This document shows positions 1 to 8,445 of a stretch of DNA of 64,000 nucleotides, in pieces (the stretch's first letter is position 1; every line of letters begins with the position of its first letter). The stretch is from Bacteroidota bacterium (GTDB lineage Bacteria; Bacteroidota; Bacteroidia; Chitinophagales; Chitinophagaceae). A program made the translations under genes and the position numbers. Below the pieces are notes generated by a model. That model was given only the letters and a program-made list of their open reading frames with translations, was not told where the DNA came from and ran no database searches. Where the stretch lies: contig CANHGS010000013.1 in assembly GCA_947460595.1 (NCBI GenBank), forward strand, positions 28,837-92,836, written 5' to 3'.

Positions 1-86
1 CTTTGGTGCAGTTTATCCAACTGGTAAAACGCAATCCCAACTATGTTTTTGAAACCGTGGACCACTATCCTGGACTGAAGAAATAA
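1..86 (+). CDS. C-terminal tail of an unidentified protein (truncated by window edge)
   Basis: An open frame enters from the left edge and ends at the TAA at 84-86. The visible residues finish with ETVDHYPGLKK. Frame 3 stays open from the first base, while the other two plus frames have no such clean ending before the next gene. The tail is too short to assign a family. It lies 95 bp upstream of the Bax-inhibitor gene on the same strand. Confidence 0.5.
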   Translation, partial: LVQFIQLVKRNPNYVFETVDHYPGLKK

Positions 87-150
87 GTACCGGTAATTAA
101 TTTTATCATTTCATTGAGGGAAGCATACCATCTATGAGCTTTCCAATCGT

Positions 151-158
151 TATATTTG
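151..158 (+). promoter_or_regulatory. Bacteroidota-type -7 box (TATATTTG) upstream of the Bax-inhibitor gene
   Basis: TATATTTG matches the Bacteroidota -7 consensus TAnnTTTG exactly and lies 23 bp before the ATG at 182. I see no convincing -33 TTG at the usual spacing, so this is a motif match only. Confidence 0.4.
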
Positions 159-181
159 TTTTAGAAAAAACTATTTGAACT

Positions 182-949
182 ATGGCAATTTTTAAATCGG
201 GTAATCCAACCTTAACGGAGAAAATGTTTGATAAGGGTAGCGCAATGGAAGCGTCCAATCAAGGAGTGATGAGTGTACGTGGTGCGATTAACAAATTTGG
301 TTTTCTAATGATCATGCTGATTGCAGGTGCTGCATTTAACTGGAACTTGTATGCGGAATTCAAACAGGATACCATGAATATTTTGATGATGGTAGGTGTG
401 TTTGGTGGTTTAATCACTGCACTAGCTATTACGTTCAAACCCAATTGGGCTCCATTCTTAGCACCCTTATATGGTTTGCTTGAAGGTTTATTCATTGGTG
501 GAATTTCTGCCATCTTCAACGCAGCTTTTGCTACCAAATACCCAGGTCTGGTGATGCAAGCAGTAGGACTCACATTTGGCGTGGCATTGGCCATGTTCCT
601 CTTGTATAATTTTAGAATTGTACGCGCTACAGAAAAATTCAAAGCAGTGATTATTGCTTCTACAGTAGGCATTGGAATCTTCTATTTGATTACCATGGTA
701 CTGAACCTGTTTGGCGTGAACATTAGTTTCATGTATGACAACAGTTTATTGAGCATTGGTATTAGTTTGTTTGTGACTGCTATTGCCGCTTTGAACTTGA
801 TCATGGATTTTGACATGATTGAACAAGGTGCTGAGCGCGGAGCTCCCAAATTCATGGAATGGTATGGCGCATTTGGCCTAGTAGTTACCATTGTTTGGTT
901 GTACATAGAAATGCTAAAACTATTGAGTAAATTGAGCAGCAGAGACTAA
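182..949 (+). CDS. Bax inhibitor-1/YccA family membrane protein
   Basis: This 255-residue protein is mostly hydrophobic, with about seven candidate membrane helices (roughly residues 39-60, 69-85, 92-112, 122-142, 150-172, 187-208 and 226-246). That fits the Bax inhibitor-1/YccA (UPF0005) family, whose bacterial members are inner-membrane proteins; the YetJ type conducts calcium. The N-terminal KSGNPTLTEK and the ...FDMIEQGAERGAPKFMEWY segment before the last helix are typical of the Bacteroidota members. The length is normal. Its own -7-like box lies at 151-158. The next gene begins 5-17 bp after its stop, so the two may be cotranscribed, although the products have no obvious functional link. 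Confidence 0.88.
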   Translation: MAIFKSGNPTLTEKMFDKGSAMEASNQGVMSVRGAINKFGFLMIMLIAGAAFNWNLYAEFKQDTMNILMMVGVFGGLITALAITFKPNWAPFLAPLYGLLEGLFIGGISAIFNAAFATKYPGLVMQAVGLTFGVALAMFLLYNFRIVRATEKFKAVIIASTVGIGIFYLITMVLNLFGVNISFMYDNSLLSIGISLFVTAIAALNLIMDFDMIEQGAERGAPKFMEWYGAFGLVVTIVWLYIEMLKLLSKLSSRD

Positions 950-966
950 TTCTCTTGAGCCCAGCT

Positions 967-2982
967 ATGCACCTGAACAGAAAAGACCTGAGTAACGAAA
1001 CCCTATTGGAGATCTATAGGCAATTGTTATTACCCAGAATGATGGAGGAAAAAATGTTGGTGCTCCTGCGTCAGGGAAAAATCAGTAAATGGTTTAGTGG
1101 TATTGGACAGGAAGCTATTTCTGTAGGTGCTACTATGGCTCTGCAACAAGACGAATGGATTTTTCCACTACATAGAAATCTGGGTGTCTTTACTGCCCGC
1201 AACATGCCTTTACACAAACTCTTTCAGCAATGGCAGGGTAATAAAGAAGGCTATAGCAAGGGTAGGGAACGCAGTTTTCATTTTGGCACTAAGGAGCACC
1301 ATATCTGTGGTATGATCTCACATTTGGGCCCCCAGTTGGCGCTTGCCGATGGGGCCGCTTTGGCGCATCAAATGCGTAACCAAGGAAAAGTAGCATTGGC
1401 ATTTACGGGCGATGGGGGCACTAGTGAAGGTGATTTTCACGAAGCACTGAATGTGGCTGCTGTATGGGATCTGCCTGTGATTTTTATTATAGAAAACAAC
1501 GGCTATGGACTTAGTACGCCAACCAATGAACAGTATAAGTGTGAGCGATTGGTAGACCGCGCCAAGGGCTATGGCATGGAAGGTGCGCGCATTGATGGCA
1601 ATGATGTATTAGCGGTCTATGATACCATTAAAGGTGTAAGAGAATTTTGTATCAACCATCAGAAACCTTATTTGATAGAGTGCATGACTTTTCGCATGCG
1701 CGGACACGAAGAAGCTAGCGGCACCAAGTATGTACCCAAGGAACTCTTTGAAGAATGGGGCAGAAAAGATCCTATTAAAAACTACGAACAGTTCTTGATA
1801 GAAACAGGTGTGATTACTGAAATGCAGGTGGCCGATCTTAGAAATGGGTATCGTGAACAAATTGAATCGGAATTGCAAATAGCCTATCAAGCAGCAGACC
1901 TAACGCCCAATACGGAAGAAGAGCTGCGCGATGTATTTGCGCCACTTGTTGAGGATGCAACTCCCACATTGGAAAGCATTTTATCTTCCCAAAAAAGTTC
2001 AGAAGATGTGGCAGCCATTCCAGAAAAAAGAATGGTAGACGCCATACAAGAAGCCTTGGTACAAAGTATGGAACAACACCCTGAGCTAATCATCATGGGT
2101 CAGGATATTGCCGAATATGGTGGGGCATTTAAAATCACCGAGGGGATGGTTGAAAAATTTGGCAAACGCCGAATTAGAAACACCCCCATTTGTGAAAGCG
2201 CCATTGTAGGAGCCGCCATGGGTCTGAGTTTGGAAGGCATCAAGAGTGTGATGGAAATGCAGTTTGCAGATTTTGTAACCGTTGGCTTTAATCAAATAGT
2301 CAACAACCTAGCCAAGATGCATTACAGGTGGGGACAAAACGCCGATGTAGTAGTGCGCATGCCCACAGGTGCCGGCGTAGGAGCGGGACCTTTTCATTCA
2401 CAAAGCAATGAAGCTTGGTTTACCCATGTACCCGGATTAAAAGTGGTCTATCCCTCCAATCCACAAGACGCAAAGGGCTTATTAATTGCCGCTATTAATG
2501 ACCCCAACCCCGTTTTATTTTTTGAACACAAAGCTTTGTATAGGTCTGTATCAGGACCCTTACCCAGCGCTTATTATACCCTGCCCATTGGCAAGGCACA
2601 AACCATACAATCAGGAACCGATATCAGCATCATCACTTATGGCGCAGGCGTACACTGGGCCAAAGACTATCAACAAAGCCATCCCGATATTTCTTTAGAA
2701 ATCCTAGACCTCCGCAGCCTTGCACCCCTGGACTACAATGCTATCAAAGCCTGCGTATCCGCTACAGGAAAAGTGCTCATTTTACATGAAGACAATCTAA
2801 CAGGCGGCATTGGCGGCGAGCTCAGCGCCTGGATTAGCGAACACTGTTTTGAATTATTAGACGCACCCATTCTCCGCTGCGCATCTCTTGACACCCCCAT
2901 TCCATTTAACCTTTCACTCGAAAAAAATTATCTAGCCAATAGTAGGCTAGATGCAACTATTCAAAAGTTATTGGCTTATTAA
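967..2982 (+). CDS. Fused 2-oxoacid dehydrogenase E1 alpha-beta (thiamine-dependent; probably branched-chain or pyruvate type)
   Basis: The protein joins both halves of a two-subunit E1 enzyme. The N-terminal half (about 1-330) is the alpha part and carries the thiamine diphosphate motif GDGGTSEGDFHEAL...ENN (GDGG near residue 148). The C-terminal half (from about 345) is the transketolase-like beta part, with QDIAEYGGAFKIT and the C-terminal transketolase domain. E1 decarboxylates a 2-oxoacid and passes the acyl group to the lipoyl arm of E2. Alpha-beta fusions like this are common in Bacteroidota and are usually annotated as 2-oxoisovalerate dehydrogenase; substrate cannot be fixed from sequence. 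I chose the ATG at 967; an in-frame TTG at 955 would add four residues. No E2 or E3 gene is adjacent; an E2 gene lies at 37080. Confidence 0.9.
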   Translation: MHLNRKDLSNETLLEIYRQLLLPRMMEEKMLVLLRQGKISKWFSGIGQEAISVGATMALQQDEWIFPLHRNLGVFTARNMPLHKLFQQWQGNKEGYSKGRERSFHFGTKEHHICGMISHLGPQLALADGAALAHQMRNQGKVALAFTGDGGTSEGDFHEALNVAAVWDLPVIFIIENNGYGLSTPTNEQYKCERLVDRAKGYGMEGARIDGNDVLAVYDTIKGVREFCINHQKPYLIECMTFRMRGHEEASGTKYVPKELFEEWGRKDPIKNYEQFLIETGVITEMQVADLRNGYREQIESELQIAYQAADLTPNTEEELRDVFAPLVEDATPTLESILSSQKSSEDVAAIPEKRMVDAIQEALVQSMEQHPELIIMGQDIAEYGGAFKITEGMVEKFGKRRIRNTPICESAIVGAAMGLSLEGIKSVMEMQFADFVTVGFNQIVNNLAKMHYRWGQNADVVVRMPTGAGVGAGPFHSQSNEAWFTHVPGLKVVYPSNPQDAKGLLIAAINDPNPVLFFEHKALYRSVSGPLPSAYYTLPIGKAQTIQSGTDISIITYGAGVHWAKDYQQSHPDISLEILDLRSLAPLDYNAIKACVSATGKVLILHEDNLTGGIGGELSAWISEHCFELLDAPILRCASLDTPIPFNLSLEKNYLANSRLDATIQKLLAY

Positions 2983-3037
2983 TTAGAAACTCATAGCTCT
3001 GTATTATTTTGAGTATCTTAAAAGCTCAATTCTAGCT

Positions 3038-4603
3038 ATGCAAGCAAATTCTTTTTTCAAACAAATTATCCTTGGGGCATTGGTGTTCATTTCAATTGGT
3101 GCAATTGCACAAAACGGTCTGGTGAATAATCCCAATGCGGCGTACCAGCCACCAATCTTTGAGCAAAACAATCGATTAGAAAATTTGCAGAAACTATTTC
3201 CGGTAGTTGAAAAAATCTACAAGGAATACGCAGAGAAAAATCATTTTCCGGGCTATAGTTTTGGGATAGTGTTAGATGGCAAGCTGGTGTTTAGTGGAGC
3301 CGGTGGGTTTGCTGATTTGGACAAGAAGATTCCAACCAGTCCAAAGACCCTGTTCCGCATAGCCAGTATGAGCAAAAGCTTTACCAGCATGGCTATTTTA
3401 AAGCTGCGCGATGAAGGCAAACTTCAATTGGATGATCCAGTTTGGAAATATATTCCCGAGATCAAGGGGCAAGGACTCACCAAAGACGCACCAGAAATTA
3501 CCATCAGAAATTTGATGAGTCATTCCGCGGGTTTTCCAGAAGACAATCCTTGGGGAGATAGACAATTGGCCAAGACTGATGCTGACCTGATTGCCATGAT
3601 AAAAAAAGGCATTTCCTTTTCCAACGATGCTGGCTTGACTTATGAATACAGCAATATGGGTTTTGCCATGCAGGGTTATATTATCAAAAAAGTAACGGGT
3701 ATGTCTTATGCCGATTATATTGCCAAGTATATTTGGAAGCCACTGGCCATGGACAAAGCAGAATGGGAGTATACCAAAGTGCCCGCTGCAGAATTAGCAC
3801 ATGGCTACCGATACATCAACAACAATTGGAGAGAAGAAGCTTTGTTGCACGATGGTATTTATGGAGCTATGGGCGGTATGATAGTCAACATTGAATCCTT
3901 TGCCAAATACATGGCCCTGCACCAAGACGCATGGCCTCCCCGAAACGATACAGAGAAAGGTCCAGTAAAAAGATCCAGCATTCGTGAAATGCACCAACCC
4001 TGGCGCTTTTCTGCGCTCAATGCAGGATACAAATATCCATCCGGAAGAGCCACCCCCATGGCCAGTGCCTATGCTTATGGACTGCGTTGGTCAAAAGATG
4101 GAACAGGAAGAGAAACTGTTGGACATACCGGTGGTCTCCCTGGTTTTGGAAGCAATTGGGTCATTGCCCCAGAGTATGGAATAGGTGTTATGTTTTTTGC
4201 CAATGTTACTTATGCCCCAACCTCCTTGGCAAATGTGCAAGTATTAGATACGCTCATCCGCGCAGCAGGATTGCAAGCCAGACAATTACCGCCTTCAAAA
4301 ATTCTAACACAACGCCGCGATCAAATTGTCCAACTCCTGCCATCATACAGCAACGCAAAATTGTCCAAGATCTTCGCCGAAAATTTCTTTGATGACTACG
4401 ATCCCCAAACCCTATCCAAAGAAGCCACCGTAGCCTTCTCCAAACTAGGCAAGATCACCAAGGTAGGACCCGTTGTTCCCGAGAACCAACTCCGCGGCTA
4501 TTTTAACCTAGACTTTGAAAAGGGCCAAGTCCAAATCTATTTCACCCTCACCCCCGAAAACCCCGCCCTCATTCAAGAGTATCATTTTAAAGTGAAGGAG
4601 TAA
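3038..4603 (+). CDS. Secreted serine hydrolase, class C beta-lactamase/DD-peptidase fold
   Basis: An N-terminal signal peptide (about 1-25, ending IGAIAQ) is followed by a beta-lactamase-fold domain with all three active-site motifs: S110-M-S-K113 (SxxK), Y204-S-N206 (YxN) and H363-T-G365 (the KTG equivalent). Family members include class C beta-lactamases, DD-carboxypeptidases, esterases and D-aminopeptidases. The HTG variant and the extra C-terminal domain of about 120 residues favour a peptidase or esterase over a resistance enzyme. At 521 residues it is longer than a plain beta-lactamase (about 380), in line with the C-terminal extension. It probably acts in the periplasm. It begins a run of secreted amide hydrolases that continues to 11226. 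Confidence 0.85.
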   Translation: MQANSFFKQIILGALVFISIGAIAQNGLVNNPNAAYQPPIFEQNNRLENLQKLFPVVEKIYKEYAEKNHFPGYSFGIVLDGKLVFSGAGGFADLDKKIPTSPKTLFRIASMSKSFTSMAILKLRDEGKLQLDDPVWKYIPEIKGQGLTKDAPEITIRNLMSHSAGFPEDNPWGDRQLAKTDADLIAMIKKGISFSNDAGLTYEYSNMGFAMQGYIIKKVTGMSYADYIAKYIWKPLAMDKAEWEYTKVPAAELAHGYRYINNNWREEALLHDGIYGAMGGMIVNIESFAKYMALHQDAWPPRNDTEKGPVKRSSIREMHQPWRFSALNAGYKYPSGRATPMASAYAYGLRWSKDGTGRETVGHTGGLPGFGSNWVIAPEYGIGVMFFANVTYAPTSLANVQVLDTLIRAAGLQARQLPPSKILTQRRDQIVQLLPSYSNAKLSKIFAENFFDDYDPQTLSKEATVAFSKLGKITKVGPVVPENQLRGYFNLDFEKGQVQIYFTLTPENPALIQEYHFKVKE

Positions 4604-4666
4604 TTATTTGATTTTTTTGTTTTAAACACAAATTGAATTGATTAAATTCATGAACAAATTTGTTAC

Positions 4667-4900
4667 ATGAAAACTAGGCTGGAACTTGATATTGATAAAA
4701 AATTGCTTGACAAAGCAAACAGTTATGCATTAAATAATGCTACAAATATTACTGCACTAATAGAAAGTTATTTCAAGTCTTTAAACTTATCAAATAAGCG
4801 GTTAAATATACTTGACTTAATAGAAGGATTGGAAAAACCAAATCTATCTCAATACGGTAATCTAAAGGAATACTATTACCAAGATAAAGTAAAAAGGTAA
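4667..4900 (+). CDS. Orphan antitoxin-like protein (DUF6364/ribbon-helix-helix type)
   Basis: A 77-residue protein begins with a short strand (KTRLELDIDKKLLDKA) and a helix with the look of a ribbon-helix-helix DNA-binding domain. It ends in a charged tail containing NLSQYGNLKEYYYQDKVKR. This resembles DUF6364 proteins, which usually precede a PIN-domain toxin and act as its antitoxin and autorepressor. No PIN toxin follows; the next 329 bp are non-coding and carry repeats. The gene is visibly richer in A+T than its neighbours, which suggests acquisition by transfer. It may be a solitary remnant. The family call is moderate, the absence of a partner is seen directly. Confidence 0.6.
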   Translation: MKTRLELDIDKKLLDKANSYALNNATNITALIESYFKSLNLSNKRLNILDLIEGLEKPNLSQYGNLKEYYYQDKVKR

Positions 4901-5229
4901 TAAGAATTTAGCCGACTCCAGCCAATCATTAAATAGCAACTTTTATATACGGGCCATTAGCAAACTTACTATCGAAGATGGACTAGGAAAGTGATTGGCT
5001 TATCAAAACCTACAGTCTTCGGATCGTTCCTCCGTCCTCTTCGCAATCAAGATAGAATGCATGAGTGGTCATCACAAAGAACGGGAACTGTCTTATGAGC
5101 GGCATTTGAGCTTGCGAAGCCGCGAAGAAGATAGTTCCCGGGCGTGGGATATTAGGGCGAACTCAATACTTCGCTTCAGTCAACCTTCGCTACAGTAAAA
5201 AACGAGTATGTGAACATCACACCAGCAAA
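4901..5229. repeat. Gene-free gap with two inverted repeats and an interspersed-repeat-like core
   Basis: No credible gene is present. AGCCAATCA at 4920-4928 is matched by its exact reverse complement TGATTGGCT at 4992-5000. A second pair, GGGAACTGTCTT (5083-5094) and AAGATAGTTCCC (5128-5139), matches at 11 of 12 positions around a 33-nt loop. Between them, TCTTCGGATCGTTCCTCCG and TCCTCTTCGCAAT (about 5016-5046) resemble the short interspersed repeats often found between Bacteroidota genes. The gap separates the orphan antitoxin from the convergent acylase gene. Confidence 0.55.
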
Positions 5230-7452
5230 TTACTCCCCTGGTTTATAAGTACGCTCCGCTTGCTTAAGTACATCTTCTTTATAAAACAGTACATCCTTAA
5301 AACGCCCCTTGGTATACATTTCTGCTTGGTCCCCAAAATGAGCAGAAGCAGGATCACTAGCATTCCCACCAGCCAGCAAGGACTTGGCCACCACGCGTTT
5401 GCCAAATTCCACTGCGCAAATAAAGCTATTGCCATTATAGCCATAGCGGAGTTTGGTGCCAGAAAAAGGACGGCTCACAAAAGAAGGCAAACAACCCCAA
5501 GTAGAAGCAGCAAAACCATCCGGAATACTAGGTTTGTTGTCATCAAAAGTTTCTGTTAGGTTGCCCGTAAGACGCTGGTAGCGATTAATGCTGCCCCAAG
5601 GTTTACGCCAAGTACCAAATTTGGCTTCTAGTTCAGAGATCACCACAGAGAGGGTTTGCAAAAGATTCTCCGGATTGCTGGTAGACAAAAACAATTCTGT
5701 CTTGGCCACTTGATTAGACTCATCACCTGGTACTATTTGCTTCATCACAGCAGGCCAAAGTTTCTGGGCCCATTCAATAGCCAAGGTAGTAGCCACAGAA
5801 GTATCGGAACTATTTCTATTCCATGCAGCAAGTAAGTCAATGGCTGCTTGCAGCGATGCAAATCTAGGAGCGCTACCATATTTTTCGTTGGCTGAAATTA
5901 GTGCGGGAATAAAGAGATCAAAAGCCGCCAAATGACTGTTGTAGGCATTTTTAATCACGTCGTCAATATTGTATTTCTCTGCTGTGCCCCAAATTTTCAC
6001 AGCATTGATGCCACGGAAATTTTCACCATCCGTAGCCATATAGCGCGGATATTTTTCACGCAAAGGACTCTTTGTTCCGGCAACGGTAAAAGGAGTGCTA
6101 TTGCAGTTTTGCAACCAACCATCGGTAGGATTATAGACATGGATCATTTCATCCAAACTATGCAGACCCTGCCATTCAGTGGCTTTGGTGGAACCATCAA
6201 CGGGTTTGGACCAATTGAGTGCAGCGTCACGCTTAGGAATAAAATTGCCATGCCAGTAAGCAATATTGCCCTTGCTATCTGCAAAGACTGTATTGTTAGA
6301 CGTATTGGAACGCAGTTCCATGATTTGTTTGTATTCTTCAAAACCCTTGGCCTTGGTGCGTTTCCAAGATTGAATAATGGCATTCAAGGAACGGTTATTA
6401 GAACGTACAGAAATCCACTGCCCATTGCGTTTGGCCATCACGGGGCCATGGTGGGTAAAATAAGTTTTAAAAGATTTTGACAAGATTTTTCCATTCTCTA
6501 AATACTGGATGCTGATGTTTTTCTCACCTACTTTTTTTTCTTGTTTATCATAGCTATATACATAACCGCCATTTTTTTGTTGCACTTGTTCTTGGTATAA
6601 ATCAGCCACATCGGCATAGCCCGATGTATGCATCCAGCCACAGTTTTCATTAAAGCCCTGATAGATAAAAAACTGCCCCCAGGTAACGGCACCATAAGCG
6701 TGCAAACCTTCCTGAGATTGCATGGCTACTTCTGGTCTAAAATAAAAAGTCACGTGCGGATTAATGTATAAGATGGCATTTCCCGATTTGGTTTTAGAAG
6801 GACCAAAGGCAAAACCATTACTACCACTGGGTAAGGGTTCTTCAAAGATTTTTGGTTGAGTAGGAATGGATGCGGTAGTATTATTCTCTCCAGAATACAA
6901 TGCCTTTAACTCACCAACGGTTAGGTCTCCAACGTCAATAGCACCAATACTTCCATCGGTCCAGAGTAATTGATACCATGGTTCAAAATGAGTGAGTAGT
7001 GCCGGTTTTACTTGCGGATGTTTGTACAGATAAAAATTAATCCCATCTGCATAAGCCTGCAAAAGTTGTTTGAGCCAAACGGGACTGTTTTCAAAATCCT
7101 TTTTGGCATCAGTGCTATCAATGATCAAACGAATCAAGAGGTCATTGTATAATTCTGCGCTGCCTTTTACTTCAGAGAGTCTACCCAATTTTTCAATATA
7201 GTTCATCTCAACGCGCTTGAAATCATCCTCGCATTGTGCGTAGAGTAAACCAAATACGGTTTGCGCATCGGTCTTGCCATAAATATGGGGTACGCCAAAA
7301 TGGTCTCGTACAATAGTCACTTGTGCGGCGGTGCTTTCCCATCTAGTAATTTCTTTTTGACTAGGTTGTGCCCAAATTTGATAGGGAACTACCATAATGA
7401 GTAACACGAAAAGAAAATTGTAGACAGTCTTGGTTTGATTTTGCAAATGCAT
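5230..7452 (-). CDS. Penicillin acylase-family N-terminal nucleophile amidase
   Basis: This 740-residue precursor has a signal peptide (about 1-28, ending QIWAQ), an alpha-chain region opening with VTIVRDHFGVPHIYG, and the autoprocessing site G210/S211-N-G-F, where S211 becomes the N-terminal nucleophile of the beta chain. Enzymes of this Ntn-hydrolase family (penicillin G acylase, cephalosporin acylase, AHL acylases such as PvdQ) hydrolyse amide bonds of acylated small molecules in the periplasm. The length suits the family. Substrate cannot be read from the sequence; quorum-signal or antibiotic side-chain hydrolysis are both possible. It sits alone on the minus strand between two AT-rich toxin-antitoxin-like loci. 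Confidence 0.87.
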   Translation of the reverse strand: MHLQNQTKTVYNFLFVLLIMVVPYQIWAQPSQKEITRWESTAAQVTIVRDHFGVPHIYGKTDAQTVFGLLYAQCEDDFKRVEMNYIEKLGRLSEVKGSAELYNDLLIRLIIDSTDAKKDFENSPVWLKQLLQAYADGINFYLYKHPQVKPALLTHFEPWYQLLWTDGSIGAIDVGDLTVGELKALYSGENNTTASIPTQPKIFEEPLPSGSNGFAFGPSKTKSGNAILYINPHVTFYFRPEVAMQSQEGLHAYGAVTWGQFFIYQGFNENCGWMHTSGYADVADLYQEQVQQKNGGYVYSYDKQEKKVGEKNISIQYLENGKILSKSFKTYFTHHGPVMAKRNGQWISVRSNNRSLNAIIQSWKRTKAKGFEEYKQIMELRSNTSNNTVFADSKGNIAYWHGNFIPKRDAALNWSKPVDGSTKATEWQGLHSLDEMIHVYNPTDGWLQNCNSTPFTVAGTKSPLREKYPRYMATDGENFRGINAVKIWGTAEKYNIDDVIKNAYNSHLAAFDLFIPALISANEKYGSAPRFASLQAAIDLLAAWNRNSSDTSVATTLAIEWAQKLWPAVMKQIVPGDESNQVAKTELFLSTSNPENLLQTLSVVISELEAKFGTWRKPWGSINRYQRLTGNLTETFDDNKPSIPDGFAASTWGCLPSFVSRPFSGTKLRYGYNGNSFICAVEFGKRVVAKSLLAGGNASDPASAHFGDQAEMYTKGRFKDVLFYKEDVLKQAERTYKPGE

Positions 7453-7543
7453 TAGTACCTATTTTTCTGAAAAATACTTCTTTTTATTAAAAAATCGATG
7501 GCAGAATGCGCCGTTCCTGTAAAAGCCATGTAATTTTAGGTTA

Positions 7544-7849
7544 ATGGAAATAGTAAAGCAAAAACCGGTTTTTGACAAGCGGATCTTTTGGGATATAGCT
7601 TTTGAAAATCTTGACTATGATGATAAAGTCTCTTTTATCATAGAAAGGGTTTTTGAGCGCGGAGACGTTGAAGACATAAGACAGTGTAGAAGGTATTATG
7701 GGGATGAGAGAATTAGTAAGGTGTTAACTAATGCTAAATGGTTATCCTTACAAACTATTTATTTGGCCTGTGCCTTATTTGAAAACCAGCTTACCGATTA
7801 TAAATGTTACAATACAGCACAGTTAACGCCGAACTACTTTCAGTACTAA
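7544..7849 (+). CDS. DUF6922-like protein, probable antitoxin partner of the AbiEii-like toxin
   Basis: The 101-residue protein has a sequence running FDKRIFWD...LDYDDKVSFIIERVFERGDVEDI..CRRYYG. That pattern resembles the small DUF6922 proteins that regularly precede AbiEii/AbiGii nucleotidyltransferase genes in Bacteroidota. Its last 46 bases overlap the next gene in another frame (7804-7849), a sign of translational coupling and a two-gene module. The product looks helical and charged, without a signal peptide. By position it would be the antitoxin or cognate regulator, but I see no classical DNA-binding motif. The coding sequence is AT-rich relative to the flanking metabolic genes. Confidence 0.72.
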   Translation: MEIVKQKPVFDKRIFWDIAFENLDYDDKVSFIIERVFERGDVEDIRQCRRYYGDERISKVLTNAKWLSLQTIYLACALFENQLTDYKCYNTAQLTPNYFQY

Positions 7850-8430
7850 AAGAACTGATGAAAATTCCAGAATTTGAGAATTTTTATTTAGTTGGTGGCA
7901 CTGCTTTGGCTTTAATGTATGGGCATCGTAAATCTGTGGATATTGATTTATTTTCAACCCATTCCTTTGTAAATGAAGAAATTATTCCAATACTAGAAAA
8001 GAACTTTCCAAATTTCAGTTATAGAAATTCAAATAATCCAATAGGGTTGTTTTGCATGATTGGAAATGTAAAAGTTGATTTTGTCAAGCATCATATTCAT
8101 CCTTTAATTGAAACTCCAATTAATATTGATGGAATTAGGTTATTACATTCAAGAGAAATAATTGCTATGAAAGTCATGGCTATACTAAAACGTGGTGTTA
8201 AAAAAGACTTTTGGGATCTTGCTGAATTATTGAATCATTATAGTATACAAGATTGTATAGATGCCTACACTAAAAAATATCCAAGTCAACAATTAGTCAT
8301 TTCTATTCCTAATGCACTTACTTATTTTGAAGAAGCGGAAGAAAGTGCGGATCCGGTAAGTTTAAAAGGACAAACATGGGAAAGCATAAAAAAAAGTATC
8401 CAACAAAAAGTGAATGCTTTTTTGAAATAA
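7804..8430 (+). CDS. Nucleotidyltransferase, AbiEii/AbiGii toxin family
   Basis: The 208-residue protein shows the minimal nucleotidyltransferase signature: G31-G-T-A-L-A-L followed by HRKSVDIDLF, where D46 and D48 are the metal-binding DxD pair, and a later basic helix REIIAMKVMAI. AbiEii toxins transfer nucleotides to RNA or protein targets and cause growth arrest in type IV-like systems that can abort phage infection. The start ATG at 7804 lies inside the preceding gene. Length is at the short end of the family, so it is probably a compact catalytic domain without the long C-terminal domain of streptococcal AbiEii. The motifs are intact, so it may be active. Confidence 0.83.
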   Translation: MLQYSTVNAELLSVLKELMKIPEFENFYLVGGTALALMYGHRKSVDIDLFSTHSFVNEEIIPILEKNFPNFSYRNSNNPIGLFCMIGNVKVDFVKHHIHPLIETPINIDGIRLLHSREIIAMKVMAILKRGVKKDFWDLAELLNHYSIQDCIDAYTKKYPSQQLVISIPNALTYFEEAEESADPVSLKGQTWESIKKSIQQKVNAFLK

Positions 8431-8445
8431 ATTTATTCGAGTTTA

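Noticed and set aside
3038..4603. Antibiotic-resistance beta-lactamase
   Set aside because: SxxK and YxN are present but HTG replaces KTG and a C-terminal extension is present; such homologues are usually peptidases or esterases.
4995..5198. 67-residue plus-strand frame in the gap after the orphan antitoxin
   Set aside because: It lies across repeat sequence and inverted repeats, has no family signs and an arginine/serine-rich composition typical of chance frames. It is not a PIN toxin.
5932..6480. 182-residue plus-strand frame inside the acylase gene
   Set aside because: It is antisense to a well-supported gene with intact motifs; its residues are the complement shadow of the acylase codons.
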